Shown: positions 51,672 through 63,075 of the stretch, in pieces
Layout of the letters: each line of letters starts with the position of its first letter
Numbering within the stretch: position 1 is the stretch's first letter
Assembly (NCBI RefSeq): GCF_020740795.1
Contig: NC_067296.1
Span: 8,099,001-8,163,000 of the forward strand
DNA length: 64,000 nt
Reading direction: 5' to 3'
Source of the DNA: Apus apus
Lineage: Eukaryota > Chordata > Aves > Apodiformes > Apodidae
Position numbers and translations under genes: made by a program
Notes under the pieces: model-generated
The model's database searches: none
What the model was told of the DNA's origin: nothing
Seen by the model: only the letters and a program-made list of their open reading frames with translations

Positions 51672-51733
51672 AACAAATATTGAATTGAGGGGAAACAAAC
51701 CATTTAACAAATATTTAAGGGGAAACAAACCAT
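51672..51733. repeat. Imperfect tandem duplication, 28-34 bp unit
   Basis: Unit one (51672-51705) and unit two (51706-51733) both start aacaaatatt and end ggggaaacaaaccat. Unit two lacks about six bases from the middle and end of unit one. This is a local slippage duplication. Confidence 0.85.
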
Positions 51734-53154
51734 ACTACCCTCCCCTTTAGGCAGTTTTACAGGGGATGAACAGTCAATACTGTAATCTTTTTTCTTCCCT
51801 TGAGCACTAGCGCTTATGTCTATTAATCCACAAAACTATTTACTGGCTCTAATTCTCTGGCATATTATCTTCTGCTGTGCCTCAACTTTGCATGCATCCC
51901 CGTTGAAGGGCTTGTGGATTCTTGCAGAATTCAGGCCTCTCCAGCAAACTGGGTTTCCCTCCAAACATGTCTGAACTGGATTTTGAGCCTGGTTCTCATG
52001 CAAAAACAGCCAGCAGAAAATCACTGTCCCAAGGTAACAGGGAAGATGCACGAGTAGCCTAGGAATAATTTTGCCAGACACACCAAACTCCCCTCTGGAA
52101 CAGGCAGGCATGCAAATAACCTTCTGTTTGCAATTACTCTGCTTCCACAAACTTTGGAACAGCAAGCCCAAGGGCGGCATATGTTTCTTATGTCCCTTAC
52201 TTTAAAGAGGATTCTGGGCAGTAGGCACAGTGTTCATAGTGAAAAAACACTGAGAACAGGAACACATGAAATCATTTCTGCACACAGATTATTTTTCTCT
52301 CGTGACTCTACATCCTTCAGCAAATTAATGTTTGGGGCCAGATTCTTCCCCCCTTTGCATAAGGCACAGAATGCTGAGAGCTGTTTTGGAGCCCTGGGTA
52401 TCAGGACCTGCCTCTGCAGGTGATGGAAAGGGATGGGCACCACTAGAGAGGTCTGGGGGGTCTTAGCAATCCCAGTCCAGAAGAGCTGGGTGCCTGACTT
52501 TGGGTCTACAGTTACAAGTCCCAAGTTAGCTGGAAAGACTCCAGACCATTAAATATTTAAGTGGTTATTGACAGAGTGTTGCAATTCATATATAACCATG
52601 TCAAGGAGGTGCCACATACAAGATACTGTGTGTCTGCCCACATCCATCTGTTTGCTTTTATTCTACACTTCGACTATAACTCCTTTGAGGCAGAAACTGC
52701 TTTTTTTTCTTTCCTTTGGAGTCAACACAGCATCTGCGACAGAAGGGTTTCTAACAGAAAATAATGTAATAATAAAAATACTACATAATACTATGGAGAA
52801 TATGTATAAATCAAATACTATTATGAACAGAGACAGCAAGCTAATTATAAAAGACACCTATAACTAGAAAAATTAATGCAAAAGACTATGGGGAGCAGAA
52901 ACTGTAACTGACTTTGCATTTCACCTCAAGAAGACCAGGAACATCTGACAACAGATAGCTTAAGAGAATAAGAAAAGGGTACATGCATCTTCCAAAGGCT
53001 TCAAACTTTCAATCTCAGTCAGTGGCACAAACAAGAAAACTTTTCTTCTCAGTATGAAAAGGGGAGATATAAATTACCAGAAATACAACTAAGCTCCTTG
53101 ATGTCCAATAGCTGTTCAGGTAACTGTCTTTAGCTGAAGAGCAGCCAGCTCTAT

Positions 53155-53179
53155 TGAGGTTGGGCAATTCCCAACCTCA
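53155..53179. other. Perfect hairpin, 10-bp stem
   Basis: TGAGGTTGGG and CCCAACCTCA flank the five-base loop caatt with no mismatch. It is not followed by a T run, and vertebrates do not use such terminators, so its role, if any, is unknown. Confidence 0.8.
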
Positions 53180-53936
53180 CCACAATAGCAATAACCTACA
53201 TTTGTTCAGAAATTAGCCCTCAATTATTTGCAGACCTCCCATACCAATTCCAGATCAAGATGTAGGAACAACCACCCAAAGAGACTGCCCCAGGGAATTC
53301 TTCCTGGGAATTAATGATGACCCATCCCAAATTTTCCAACTGTGAGGTCTGAGAGCGGGAGAAGGCAAAATACTCTTCTTATTGCAGGATCTCAGGGGCA
53401 TGCTCCAAGTACCTAGCAAGAACATCCCACTCACTCCCAAGTTCTCATCAGCTGTATGACAACACTCTCCATACGTGAGTTTGCACAGCCAGCTCACCAG
53501 CTCTGCATTTGTAGCTCATACTGAACCTATTACTTTGCATTTAACCACCCATTGCTGCACTTCCTGGGTAAATTCCAACCAAATAACAAAGGCTTTGGAA
53601 CCACATTGTGATAAAACACCCTCTTGCCTAAAATAAAGATAAAACTTGCGTACATTTGATATGATCTCATCTGACTACAGAACACATTCAGAAGCAATTG
53701 GCAGGCTGAGCCCTCGGCTAGGAACACAGGCTGAATGGCAATACTGTTTGTCCTGCAGTCCCAAGTAGCCACAGACAGCTGGAAGGCACAGTAGTGGCAA
53801 AGTTGAAGGCCAAGATCACCATAAGTCTTTCTGAGCAGTCTTGGAAGGACAGTGACTGCCAACATGAATGAAATGCCCCAGCTAACACACACAATGTAAT
53901 GAAACTGTATGAAGCCACCGGGTACCTCCACATAAG

Positions 53937-53975
53937 GCCAGATTTTTAAAGGTATTTTGGTAGCTCTCAACTAAA
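53937..53975. mobile_element. MITE-like terminal fragment
   Basis: The phrase ggccagatttttaaaggtat then tttggtagctctcaac resembles the widespread amniote element end 'ggccagatttttaaaggtatttaggcacctaactc'. Only about 30 bases match and no opposite end was found. Confidence 0.35.
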
Positions 53976-55055
53976 TCACTGTGGATTAGACATCTTGCCA
54001 CTTTAAAAAGAATCAAATACACTGAGACAAATACGCAGCAGCCCTCAGAATCTATACCAAACATTTATCTGACAGATGAGATGGAACAAGTGTTGGGGAA
54101 CACCAACAGAGGATGAATTACATTAGGAACTAGGGGTTGTTCTTTGGGATGCCAAGTAGAGATGGGAAGACTTTTGTTCTAGTAAGAGCTGACTCACAGG
54201 AGGGGAGGTAATGCTGACTCCTTGCATATTTCTTTGCAGCAGCATCATGAAGAAGGCTCACAGTGTGTCTGTACAGCACCATGAGTGACTTCACCACCAT
54301 CTCCACTACAGAGTGGCACTGCAGAGTTCTGCCATAATCTCTTCTCTAGGACATGGGAACAGCTCAGATGGCCCACTGCCACCAGCTACTGTGCTTTGTC
54401 CCAGGCTCAACATGGAGGGGAAGGAGAGCAGAGCAACCACAATGAATAGAAACCCAGCTGAATCCACAGGACAGTTGTCCATCCTAACCTCTGCTCCCCT
54501 GTAACTCATGAAGCTCAGAGACTTGGCTGTAGCAAATGGTGCAGAGCCTGTCCCAGCAGCTCTGGCTCTTGCTATGTTCCTCAGCACCTGCAGGACATTC
54601 TGGCAGTGAGCCTTGGTGCTTCAGACCACACTGGAAGTACTTGCTGGCCGTGGCATCACTGAACCCAGCAGCAGGAGAACAAGCAGGTGCCTGGTGAAGG
54701 GGTGGGAATATTCCAGGTACTATGAAAATGCCACATCAAGAGACATAAAAAATGAGAGTAACTTACTGGTGGGAAAAGATAAACTATCCAAGAGGCTGGG
54801 TCTTCCGCATTTTCAGCCAAAAAGTTAAAATGTGCTCAAGTTTAATTGGATGGTTAAGCTATAGCAACTTCAAAGCAGGCTTATGGTACAGTGAGTGCTG
54901 GGAGAGGGCAGAAGGAGCATTGCAGAACTGAAAACTCCCCTAATTTGTGTTGACAGTGATCTTGGAAGAGTCCTGTCTCACAGCAAAGCCAGCAGCAAAC
55001 ATCCCTGCATGGAGGGTGAGGTGGGAGCACACCCTGTCCCAGCCATGCCACAGGT

Positions 55056-55087
55056 TTTCCTCTCCAGGGGGCTTTCCTCTCCAGGGG
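55056..55087. repeat. Duplicated 15-bp word, 17-bp period
   Basis: The word tttcctctccagggg occurs at 55056-55070 and 55073-55087 with two bases between. It is a pyrimidine-rich word ending in cag, so it also looks like a doubled splice acceptor, but no exon follows. Confidence 0.85.
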
Positions 55088-55486
55088 TCCCCTCAATATG
55101 TTTGTACCAACACTAAAAATAATAGCACATTTTATATTTGGGCTGGAAACCACCACCATTAATACTGACTGCCAGCAGCATATCCAGAGATGGTTTGGTC
55201 ACTGCTGACCCCGGCTGAGATCTGAAGGATGATCAGGATAGAGAGGGCTACAGCCTTTTGACTGTAAAAGACAGAGGCAATTTTTATGATTCACGATGGC
55301 AACCATCTCCAGTGAGCACTCTCCCCCTTCTCATCACCTGTGCTAGGTGTCCCAAAAACATCCCCTAGTTGCATTTCTGCTTCACCCACTTGTGCAAGTT
55401 GCTCAGCCTGAGCCTGCTGCTGCATGGGGCAGCATGAGGATGGGGTCAGAAAGCAACACAAGAGTGGCTGGTTTGGTTTGGGCTTC

Positions 55487-55503
55487 TTTTTTTTTTTTTT
55501 TTT
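55487..55503. repeat. T17 homopolymer
   Basis: Seventeen T residues, with no retroposed sequence recognised on the flank. Confidence 0.9.
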
Positions 55504-58500
55504 CTGGATTCAGAAATGTCATCTGCATCCAGCTGTTAGTATTTTGGAAATCTGCTGGGTTTTGTTTTCCTCATGTGGTTCAAGTGTGGCTGATGCTCCA
55601 GCTGCAAAACCCTTGGTAAGCAGCGAGTCTGCTTAAAGCAACTACACATGAAAGACCGTGTCCTGGCTAGCACCTCCTCTCCTGAGAGCACCCGGAGGCT
55701 CCCCTTGGGTCCCAGGGGCAGCCTTCTCATCACTCTCATCGAACACTGCTTGATGCCATCGCAACCACACCAGATGAGAGTGTGGTCATCAGGAAATACA
55801 CACATAAGTAACTGTATCAACTGACGTGGCAATGAAAATATTTTAGTTGCAGCCAACAGCATCCTGACCCCAACTCTGGCTTCATCTGAAAGCATGGCAA
55901 TGCTTAAACCTTGAACTGCAGCATAATAAACACACTGTAAATTGATAAACTTCCAAAACACTATGGCAGTGCTATCCACTTTCAGGTTTTCTACTTTTTT
56001 ATAGTTTGTTTTTTAAAATCCCATGTTGTCATGAGTATAATCTATATTATCTGGAAAAAGACCATGATTCAGCATCAGAGCAGCTTATCCAGGAATGAGG
56101 GTAAAGCTTTTACCCCAACACCCTTTCCTTCCAAGCATGCTTCTCCCATGCCTGTTTCAGTTGCTTGTTCCCTCTCTTGGCCACGATACCCCCCTCATCT
56201 TGCCCCCTAATTCCATGCTTAGTCAGTCAGTGACAGACAAAATCGTCCATTACTGAATAGTCAAGTAAATACAAACCACCACTCCATGTAGCCTGATCAC
56301 ATAACTGGCCTTTACATGTCTCTTCCCTCCCAAGTGATGATGAAAACAATGTTTAGGTGATTAATAACCCCTGATGATTATATTTACCAAGTAAGCTATA
56401 GAAGAAAGTGTAAGTGATTCAGAAGTCAATTTGCTGCAGCAGAGGCATTCAGGGGCGTGCTGGGGGGTGCTTCCCCAGCAGGAGTAGGAGAGTTCCCAGA
56501 GGCAGTGACAGTGCAGGGCTGTGCTCCTGCAATGCAGCCTCTGCGTGCCCAAAACCCCAGGGAGAATGGGGTAAACAAAAATCTTCTTTGGATAATCTCT
56601 GACTTTTGCAAATGATAACCACAAAGTAGCTGAGGTTAAAGAAAGAAGAAAATATATAGTGTGGGCTGGTTGTAAGGTCACTAGACCAGCAGAGAAGGGA
56701 TTACTCTAATTTCCCTTTTACCTGGAAAGAAAAATAAACTGGAAAAAAACCCCAACTAAATAAACCCCAACACCTTTTAAAAGGGTTGGGAAAAAGCATC
56801 TGTGAAGGCAGATAGCTGAAAACACCTCTTTGAACACATGCTGTTTTCCATCCCCCATAAGCAAACCTTAGTGTGTCTTTTATCAAGGCTGGCCTGGACA
56901 CAGGCTCTTCACAGCGTGGGAGAGGCGGGGCGAGGAGCTAGAGGACGTGAAGTTTGCTCTGCTGTCCAGAAGATGAAAACACTAGTGCTGTTTATAGAGG
57001 GAAACCCAATTCGTCAGCCCAAATGAATTCCTGTGCTAATCCGTGCAGGCTTCATGTTTTCCACCAGTCCCAGCCACTGTAAAGACTATCTTTAGGAGGC
57101 ACAGTGTGTTTGGAAAGGAGCAGCTGGAAAGAAGGGACGTTTATGCCAGCTTGGAAGGCTTTCTGGTATGGAAAAAAAGGAATGCTCTCTTGGGTCTCCC
57201 CACAAAATTAAAGCATCTTCATCCAGAGGAAAATGATGCCAAGCACAACAAACAAAAGCGGCTTTCCCCAACTCTCCTGGGCAGCCTCACTCCAGGGCTC
57301 ACAATGGTTTCCATAGAACTTGTTTTGCTATCATAACAAATTCAATCTAACCAGGCGCGATGGCTTGTGCTGTTTTCTGAAGACAAGAAAACTAATTTCC
57401 TCACTTATTTGTCTGCTAAAGCATTTTTGTCTAGGTGCCACAGCCAGGGACTCCCCAGCTGCCTAGTGCATCTGCCTGTCAGCTGAATGCAGCACACATC
57501 TTGAAAAGAAAAATCCTCGAGAGGTTTTGGTCTTCCTACACTGCACAGTGCCAGTGACCTGTGCTGGGGGTGCCCGTGGCTCAGGGCTCTCCTTGCTCAG
57601 CCTCTGCTCCACCCCAGCTGAGCTGGCCCCGGTGCCTGTGTGCAGCAACACCAGCTTCCTGTCACAAACAGGGTGTGCATCTCTGGGTACATACATGGGA
57701 GGAAATGAATGTCTTGTTATATTGACCACAATCTGTTGAAATGCTAGTAAATATTGCAGTCCAACTGTGATTAAGGGCTGGATTATTTGCACGGATGGAG
57801 TGCGCTCCCCGAGAGCTGCACTGGAATGCCACATGTGGGAGAGGTTTCTTCCAGCGTTTCTGCAAAGACACTAGAGCTCAGCAGTGGTTTCTGAAAAGCA
57901 GAGATGTTTTTCTGCATGACAGAAAACGTCAGAGGAGCATTTAATACTACATCTAAACCAAGACTATTATCAGAACAGTCTGAACCACTGGAAGGTCTTA
58001 ATATTGACCTAAAACTTGCACTAACTTTGAAGACAGGAAGACATGAAATGTAATCAAGTATAAAACAAAGCTCCACAGATATTAATTTCTGAAACAGACA
58101 GAATAATAGTTTTCAGTGCTTTCAGCCTATAAAATTTATGCTGAAGAAAAGTTTGTATTAAAATCAATTGTGGTGTTTGTTTTTTTTAAAAGGGAACACA
58201 TCTGAAAACTTAGTAGTAATTATTAGAAGACATGAAGCTGCAGAACGACCTCAGCAGAAGAGCTCTCATGTAACCTAGCCTTCTGGGTTTCAGCCTAGGG
58301 TTTGCCTGCTGGAAATCAGTATCTTGGGACACGTTCCAAGAAAGAAGATAGCACCCCACTCAAAGCAAATGCATATGTGTGAGGGAGAAACCAGAGGAAA
58401 AAAAAAAAATTATTTTAAGGGAAAAAAGACCCCCAAAACACAATGTAATTAAAAAATACAGCTCCTAAAAGTCCTCTTCTGATTTTCCTCATTTCTAATC

Positions 58501-59590
58501 CTTTGTGAAAGTTCCAGCCTTTGCAAACATCAATTTGTACAAAATTGTAATTACTTCAAAGGACAGCTGCTGAGGTTGGTGACCACTCACCTAGGGAAGT
58601 GCTGGGCCTTGTTTTTAAGTGGCTTCAGCAGAGCCGTGAAACATGATGAAAGCATAAGTAGATGCCTTCATTCAGCTCCAGCAATGCCCCTTCTCCTGGA
58701 AAGCAGCATCCAAAGGCACAGCCTGTGAGCAGGCTGGATGCACCACAACCACCCAGAGCATCTGAGGCAGGTGCCTTTCAAAGTCAGTACCTTCACAGAC
58801 ACTTCCACACAGCTGCTCTGCTGTCTCCTGGTAAGAACTGGAAACCCAAACATGGGTTGGTGAGACCCAGCACAGGCTCCAGGAGGTACTTGACCATAAA
58901 GGGAATGCAATGACTGGTACATCATCCAGCTTCCTCTGGCCTTGTGGCTACAGAGTCTGAGCTCTGACAAAATAACTGATGCTGTGTTGCTCATAATGAC
59001 AGCCCTTTAAGCCAGGGAGGTTTAACTGTCACAATACTTTCACCCTTGACTCCCGTACTTCTGAAGCAGCTCCCCCTTCATTTAGTCATTCTCACTCTTT
59101 CCAAAGAAACTTAGAAACCACCTAAATAAACCAGCACCGATTGAGACACTGCAAATGTCATAAGATTCATTCATGTGTCTCACTATTTGTCCTACATTTG
59201 ACTCAATTCATTCACAGATGATGAAGTCATTCATCATTAAGAAACCAAACCAACTCACACCACAATTTGGGAATCTTTGACTAGACTTCCCTGGCAGAGA
59301 TCAGAGGCAATTATTGAAAACTCACACTCCTCTAATTTACTGCTGCTTTCACCCTTGCCCAAATTATTTTTTGCACATTAAAAGCAAAGACTCAGAGTCT
59401 TTGCACAAATGCAGTCAACATGTAAGCATTAGAAAAGGACTAAACTGTGCTGTCACTTTGCTGGGATATCCTCCAGCTATTTCTGCAGGGCCTCAAGGTT
59501 TTCTGGTCATGCAGAGCACGCTGCTTTGGGGCACAAACAGGTCTGGCACACAACTACCACACTGCCAGCACCCTCCCACCACCCAAGAGT

Positions 59591-59645
59591 CAAAACATGC
59601 CCAAATTCACACAGCTGGGTGGAAGCCAGGGACAGTCTGCTTTGA
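59591..59645 (+). mobile_element. Possible MIR/CORE-SINE 3' fragment
   Basis: The text acatgcccaaattcacacag then ctgggtggaagccagggaca and gtctgc resembles the MIR block 'cttgcccaaggtcacacagctagtaagtggcagagccagg ... cagtctg'. It is short, and upstream blocks are not recognisable. Confidence 0.45.
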
Positions 59646-60574
59646 CCTTTAGTTCCACACCTGACAATTATCCATGGGGAAAAACTCTCCCTCAAGATGC
59701 AAACCTACCACTCACTTCAGTGGCCATGGGCAGAAGTCAGTAAGACTCTTCTCACTAAATCTAGTTCAACTAAAATTTCATTCTAAGACATCATGTTTGT
59801 TCAGCTGAGGACAGAATTTAGCCTGTGTTTTGCAGTGTGAAGTTTCCAAATTAAAAACCCACAAAAGGACATGGTGTGATTAAAATGGGAACTGTGTGGA
59901 TTAAGAGAACCTACAGGAAGATGGGGAGTATTAGACCAGTTTCTCACTGAGCAAGTTAATATTGCTTTGCTGATTCACGTGGGCATCACTGCTGAAGCCC
60001 TTTAATCTCAGTGGTTTTATTCTAGTTAACAGTAGCTGAATATTTAACTCTTTTATACCTAATGCTGGTGAAATCCAACTCAACACCAAGTTTTCAAAGT
60101 CATTATTATGAGATCATTAGTTGTTAATTCAGAGAGATGAGAGTTTTAACTGCCAACCTGACTCTAGTATTTCTAATAGACACACACTTAAACTGGAGAA
60201 AAGTTTGGAGTACTTGGATTTAGGGTTTTTAAGAAGACCCCTTTTAGAGAGAGCATCCATCTGTGAAAGTCACAGCTGGACATACGCCCAGATTTCTGTG
60301 CTTGCAAAACCAAAGCATGAGGACTTGAAGTGATGATTCAGACACAAGTGTATTGTTTATATGTTTTAGGTTGGTTTTTAATCTTCCTCTGGTTTCTTCT
60401 TGGTAAACACAGAAAAAGTTATGTTACAAAATGAGTGTGTAAGTTTGTTGATAATTCAAATTAGGAGCTAATATACTGCAAGGGAATGTTATTGTCTTCA
60501 GTATTTGCTCTTCTCCTATCTCTGGCTCTCCTGCTGGCACAACTACAGATGTGCTGCTTGTTCTTCCTATCAGA

Positions 60575-60670
60575 GAAGCTGGAATGACCTGTTAGGCCAT
60601 CTAGTATCTCTTGTAGCCAATGCAGGATTGTCTTGTACATTTGTCCAGTCTGCTTTTAAAATTCTTCTAA
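60575..60670 (-). mobile_element. Old CR1-like LINE fragment, reversed
   Basis: The plus strand reads ggaatgacctgttaggccat, ctagtatctcttgtagccaa, tgcaggattgtcttgtacat and ttgtccagtctgcttttaaa. This follows the reversed 3' region of older CR1 subfamilies, 'ggacctaccaggtcatctagtccatctccctgccaatgcaggattgtccctacagt...tgtccagtctgcttttaaat'. It lacks the terminal repeat. Divergence is greater than in the copy at 43.8 kb, so it belongs to an older wave. Confidence 0.55.
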
Positions 60671-60851
60671 AAACATACTTCATCCAAATTAGAGGAGCAC
60701 TATGAAATGACCAGGCCATAAGGCCATACCAGCTTCTGCTGGGCAGAAAAATGGCTTGCACTATTTTGAGTTCTTGTGAGAAAACTAACTCTGATGGGAA
60801 ATTCAGATTGTTCATTCTCATTTAATTTTATTTTTAAATTATCGGGGATAA

Positions 60852-60872
60852 AATAATAATGATAATAATAAT
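60852..60872. repeat. AAT microsatellite
   Basis: About seven AAT units with one g substitution. Confidence 0.88.
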
Positions 60873-61424
60873 ATATTCATGAAACACAAAGTATGAAAAT
60901 CAGGTGGAAGAAAAGTGGGCTTTAAACTAATCACCTATAGTTCTTTGTTCTTGTGAGAGAAAAGATCTATGCAGACAAAAAGCCTCCCAATTGTCCATGC
61001 TGCCTGGTAGGTTATGACCTTAACTGGAAAAGTTCTGCTTGTGTGAATAATGCTGAGAATCCAGCCATTTTCTATAGTAGACTTTATAACTGGCCTTCAG
61101 TTTGCACCATAAACAGACTGTGTATCTTTAAGATGGTTACTCTTGCCAGGCATTTTATTTCACAATAGTTAAAGAAATGTGCAGATGTTGTCCAAATTTT
61201 TCAAAGCAGCAGGGCCTTTTGCAGCTGCTTGCAACATTTCAGAAGTGCAGTTTGAAAGTGGCTCTGCCTTTTCACCAGCCCTTGCAGCAGGCTTCCAGAT
61301 TTATATTGCACTTTAAGAGCAGAAAAGACCCTACCTTTTTCTCATCTTTGCACATTCTTAATATCAACACAATTTGTAACACATGAAACTTTGAAGAGCA
61401 GCAATGCCAAGCCCAGGCGTTCAG

Positions 61425-61525
61425 GGCTCGTGAGTCAGGCCTCTAATATTCATAAGATTGGTTTTAATCATGCAATCAATCTCCTGCCCCCAAAATTGCA
61501 TCATTTTTGTCTGCCTGGATTTTGA
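61425..61525. mobile_element. Possible ancient interspersed repeat
   Basis: The text ggctcgtgagtcaggcctct, then attcataagattggtttta atcatg, then atttttgtctgcctggattt recalls an old amniote repeat with 'catgagtcaggc', 'aatcatgagattggctttaaaatcatg' and 'gtctgcctt.tggtttttgag'. I cannot name the family and the match is from memory only. Confidence 0.25.
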
Positions 61526-62233
61526 AACACGAAAACATTAAGGTTCATATTTTTAGCATTTTGATTTTTCTTGGATCAGACTTGAAAAGATCACTGAGAA
61601 AAAAATAACTCTCGTGTTTTGCTGCAGTCACTTGCACAGGGACTTTGAAATTGCTATAAATATTCCAAGAGGCACAATGAAATTGCAAATAATTAGCTAA
61701 AGCTTTAAGCTTGCATGTGCAGGTAAGCCAGTTCACTGGTTATACTTATTTAACTATACTGTGCTAATCGTAAAGGGCAGATAACAGGATAAACTGAGAG
61801 GACAGACACAAACCTAGCTGCAAGTTCCATATCTAGTTGTCAGGAAGGGTACAACTCCCCTCAGCAAAGCATCTTTCTAATAAATTAATCCAGCATGTTG
61901 CATCATCTTTGCTGAAGCTACTAACACTAGGATTCATTTTGAGGTGGTCAACATACCAAGTAAGCAGGCTGAGCTTGGGCAATTATTGCCCATGTGAAAA
62001 TCCCTTATATTACACATGCTGTAGCTTCCCCCACCAGTTTAGCCAGTTTAGCGGCACTGGCATTGCTGGTGAAATCCTTCTTCCACTGCAGACACTCATC
62101 CCAGAACAAAAGCCTTTCAGTGAAACAGCTGTTGGTGGTTCCCTGACCTGGCATTAACTGTGCTGATTCCAGCATTTTTATACCAACAGAGCTGTGTCTC
62201 TACAGGGGCTTTTACCATAATAGCTGTGTTAGC

Positions 62234-62294
62234 AAAAAAAAAAAAGAAGAAAAAAAAAAAAAAGGGCAAAAAAAAAAAGGCAAAAAAAAAAAAA
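62234..62294. repeat. A-rich purine tract
   Basis: Sixty bases of A runs (up to 15 long) with scattered g and two ggc interruptions. It is low complexity and creates lysine-rich and, reversed, phenylalanine-rich spurious frames. Confidence 0.9.
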
Positions 62295-63014
62295 GCAAGC
62301 AACCACCTTAACCAGCACAGTTATGTGGTTGAGCTGCCTAAATGTAAAACAAGCCTTGTTAAAGGTTTCCAGAGAGTGCTTCGCTGTTTCAACACAAAAT
62401 GGTGAATTTAGCTCTAAAAGGAATTTAACCCCCTTTCCTGCATTAAAAGTTTTGTTATAAACCATTTCCTAGCCACACATTTCTTGCTTCTCATCTCCCA
62501 TTTTTAAAAATGTTGTCAAAACAGTTATGATTTTGACTGAACTGAAAGAATGTCTGTATAAAACACCCTGTGTCACCCTTAACAGGCAGGAAGACCACAG
62601 ATTCATTTTCCTTACATCATATGCTTGCTCATGCAACAGCTTTGCTCTGTCTCCAGACTTTGCTCTAAGAAATGAGACTGTTCCTACTAAACACACCTGC
62701 TGTCAGTGACCAGTTGCATATTACTTGGCAACAATCATTCACTTCTAGAAAACAGGTAGTATTCTTTGATGCATATAGTATGAAAGGAGTGAGTCTGGTG
62801 GAAAGACAGGAAAAGAAGAGAGTAGCTCTGCCAGTCCCTCCCTGTAGTGCAACACGTGTTTTAATGACCTCTGGCATGGCCAGTGCTGCCCCAGCTCCTG
62901 AACACCCAGGCAACAGCTTCACGTGCCTTTGGCATCCCCTGTGTGAGGGATGAGGCTGGGGGTCCTGGCAGTCTAGGATCACCCAGGCAAATTACACTTT
63001 TACCAGGGACTTTT

Positions 63015-63075
63015 TGCATCAGCTCAGGCAAGTGACTTAAAAGCTCTGTGACCCGCTTCACTCATCTGTAAGCAC
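63015..63075 (-). mobile_element. MIR/CORE-SINE-type relic, reversed
   Basis: The plus strand reads agctcaggcaagtgacttaa then aagctctgtgacccgcttca and ctcatctgtaagcac. This matches the reversed MIR block 'cctgggcaagtcacttaacctctctgtgcctcagtttcctcatctgtaaaat' almost without gaps. Flanking blocks are too diverged to place. Confidence 0.66.

Larger units (their letters stand above)
48606..53936. other. Noncoding stretch, no gene recognised
   Basis: No gene is recognised. It holds a palindromic MITE-like relic at 48843-48975, a tandem duplication at 51672-51733 and a perfect 10-bp hairpin at 53155-53179. A 146-codon minus-strand frame at 53530-53970 has no recognisable domain and runs into a MITE-like phrase. 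Confidence 0.6.
53976..60574. other. Noncoding stretch, no gene recognised
   Basis: No gene is recognised. Contents are a 17-bp-period duplication at 55056-55087, a T17 run at 55487-55503, a short G/C-rich spot at 56911-56950 with an Sp1-like ggcgggg, an A12 run at 58398-58409 and a SINE-like fragment at 59591-59645. Frames of 106-147 codons on both strands (for example 55536-55979 and 57463-57834) have no recognisable domain. Confidence 0.6.

Noticed and set aside
53530..53970. 146-codon minus-strand open frame
   Set aside because: Its upstream end lies in a MITE-like phrase, the product is cysteine- and aromatic-rich without a domain, and other frames overlap it.
55536..55979. 147-codon minus-strand open frame
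   Set aside because: No domain or splice support. It looks like a chance frame.
57346..57375. Alu/7SL-like words (aggcgcgatggcttgtg)
   Set aside because: Only about 20-25 bases are similar, nothing further of 7SL follows, and Alu elements are absent from sauropsids.
58591..58660. Minus-strand segment next to a GTGAGTGG donor
   Set aside because: The only open frame meets a stop upstream before any pyrimidine-rich acceptor appears.
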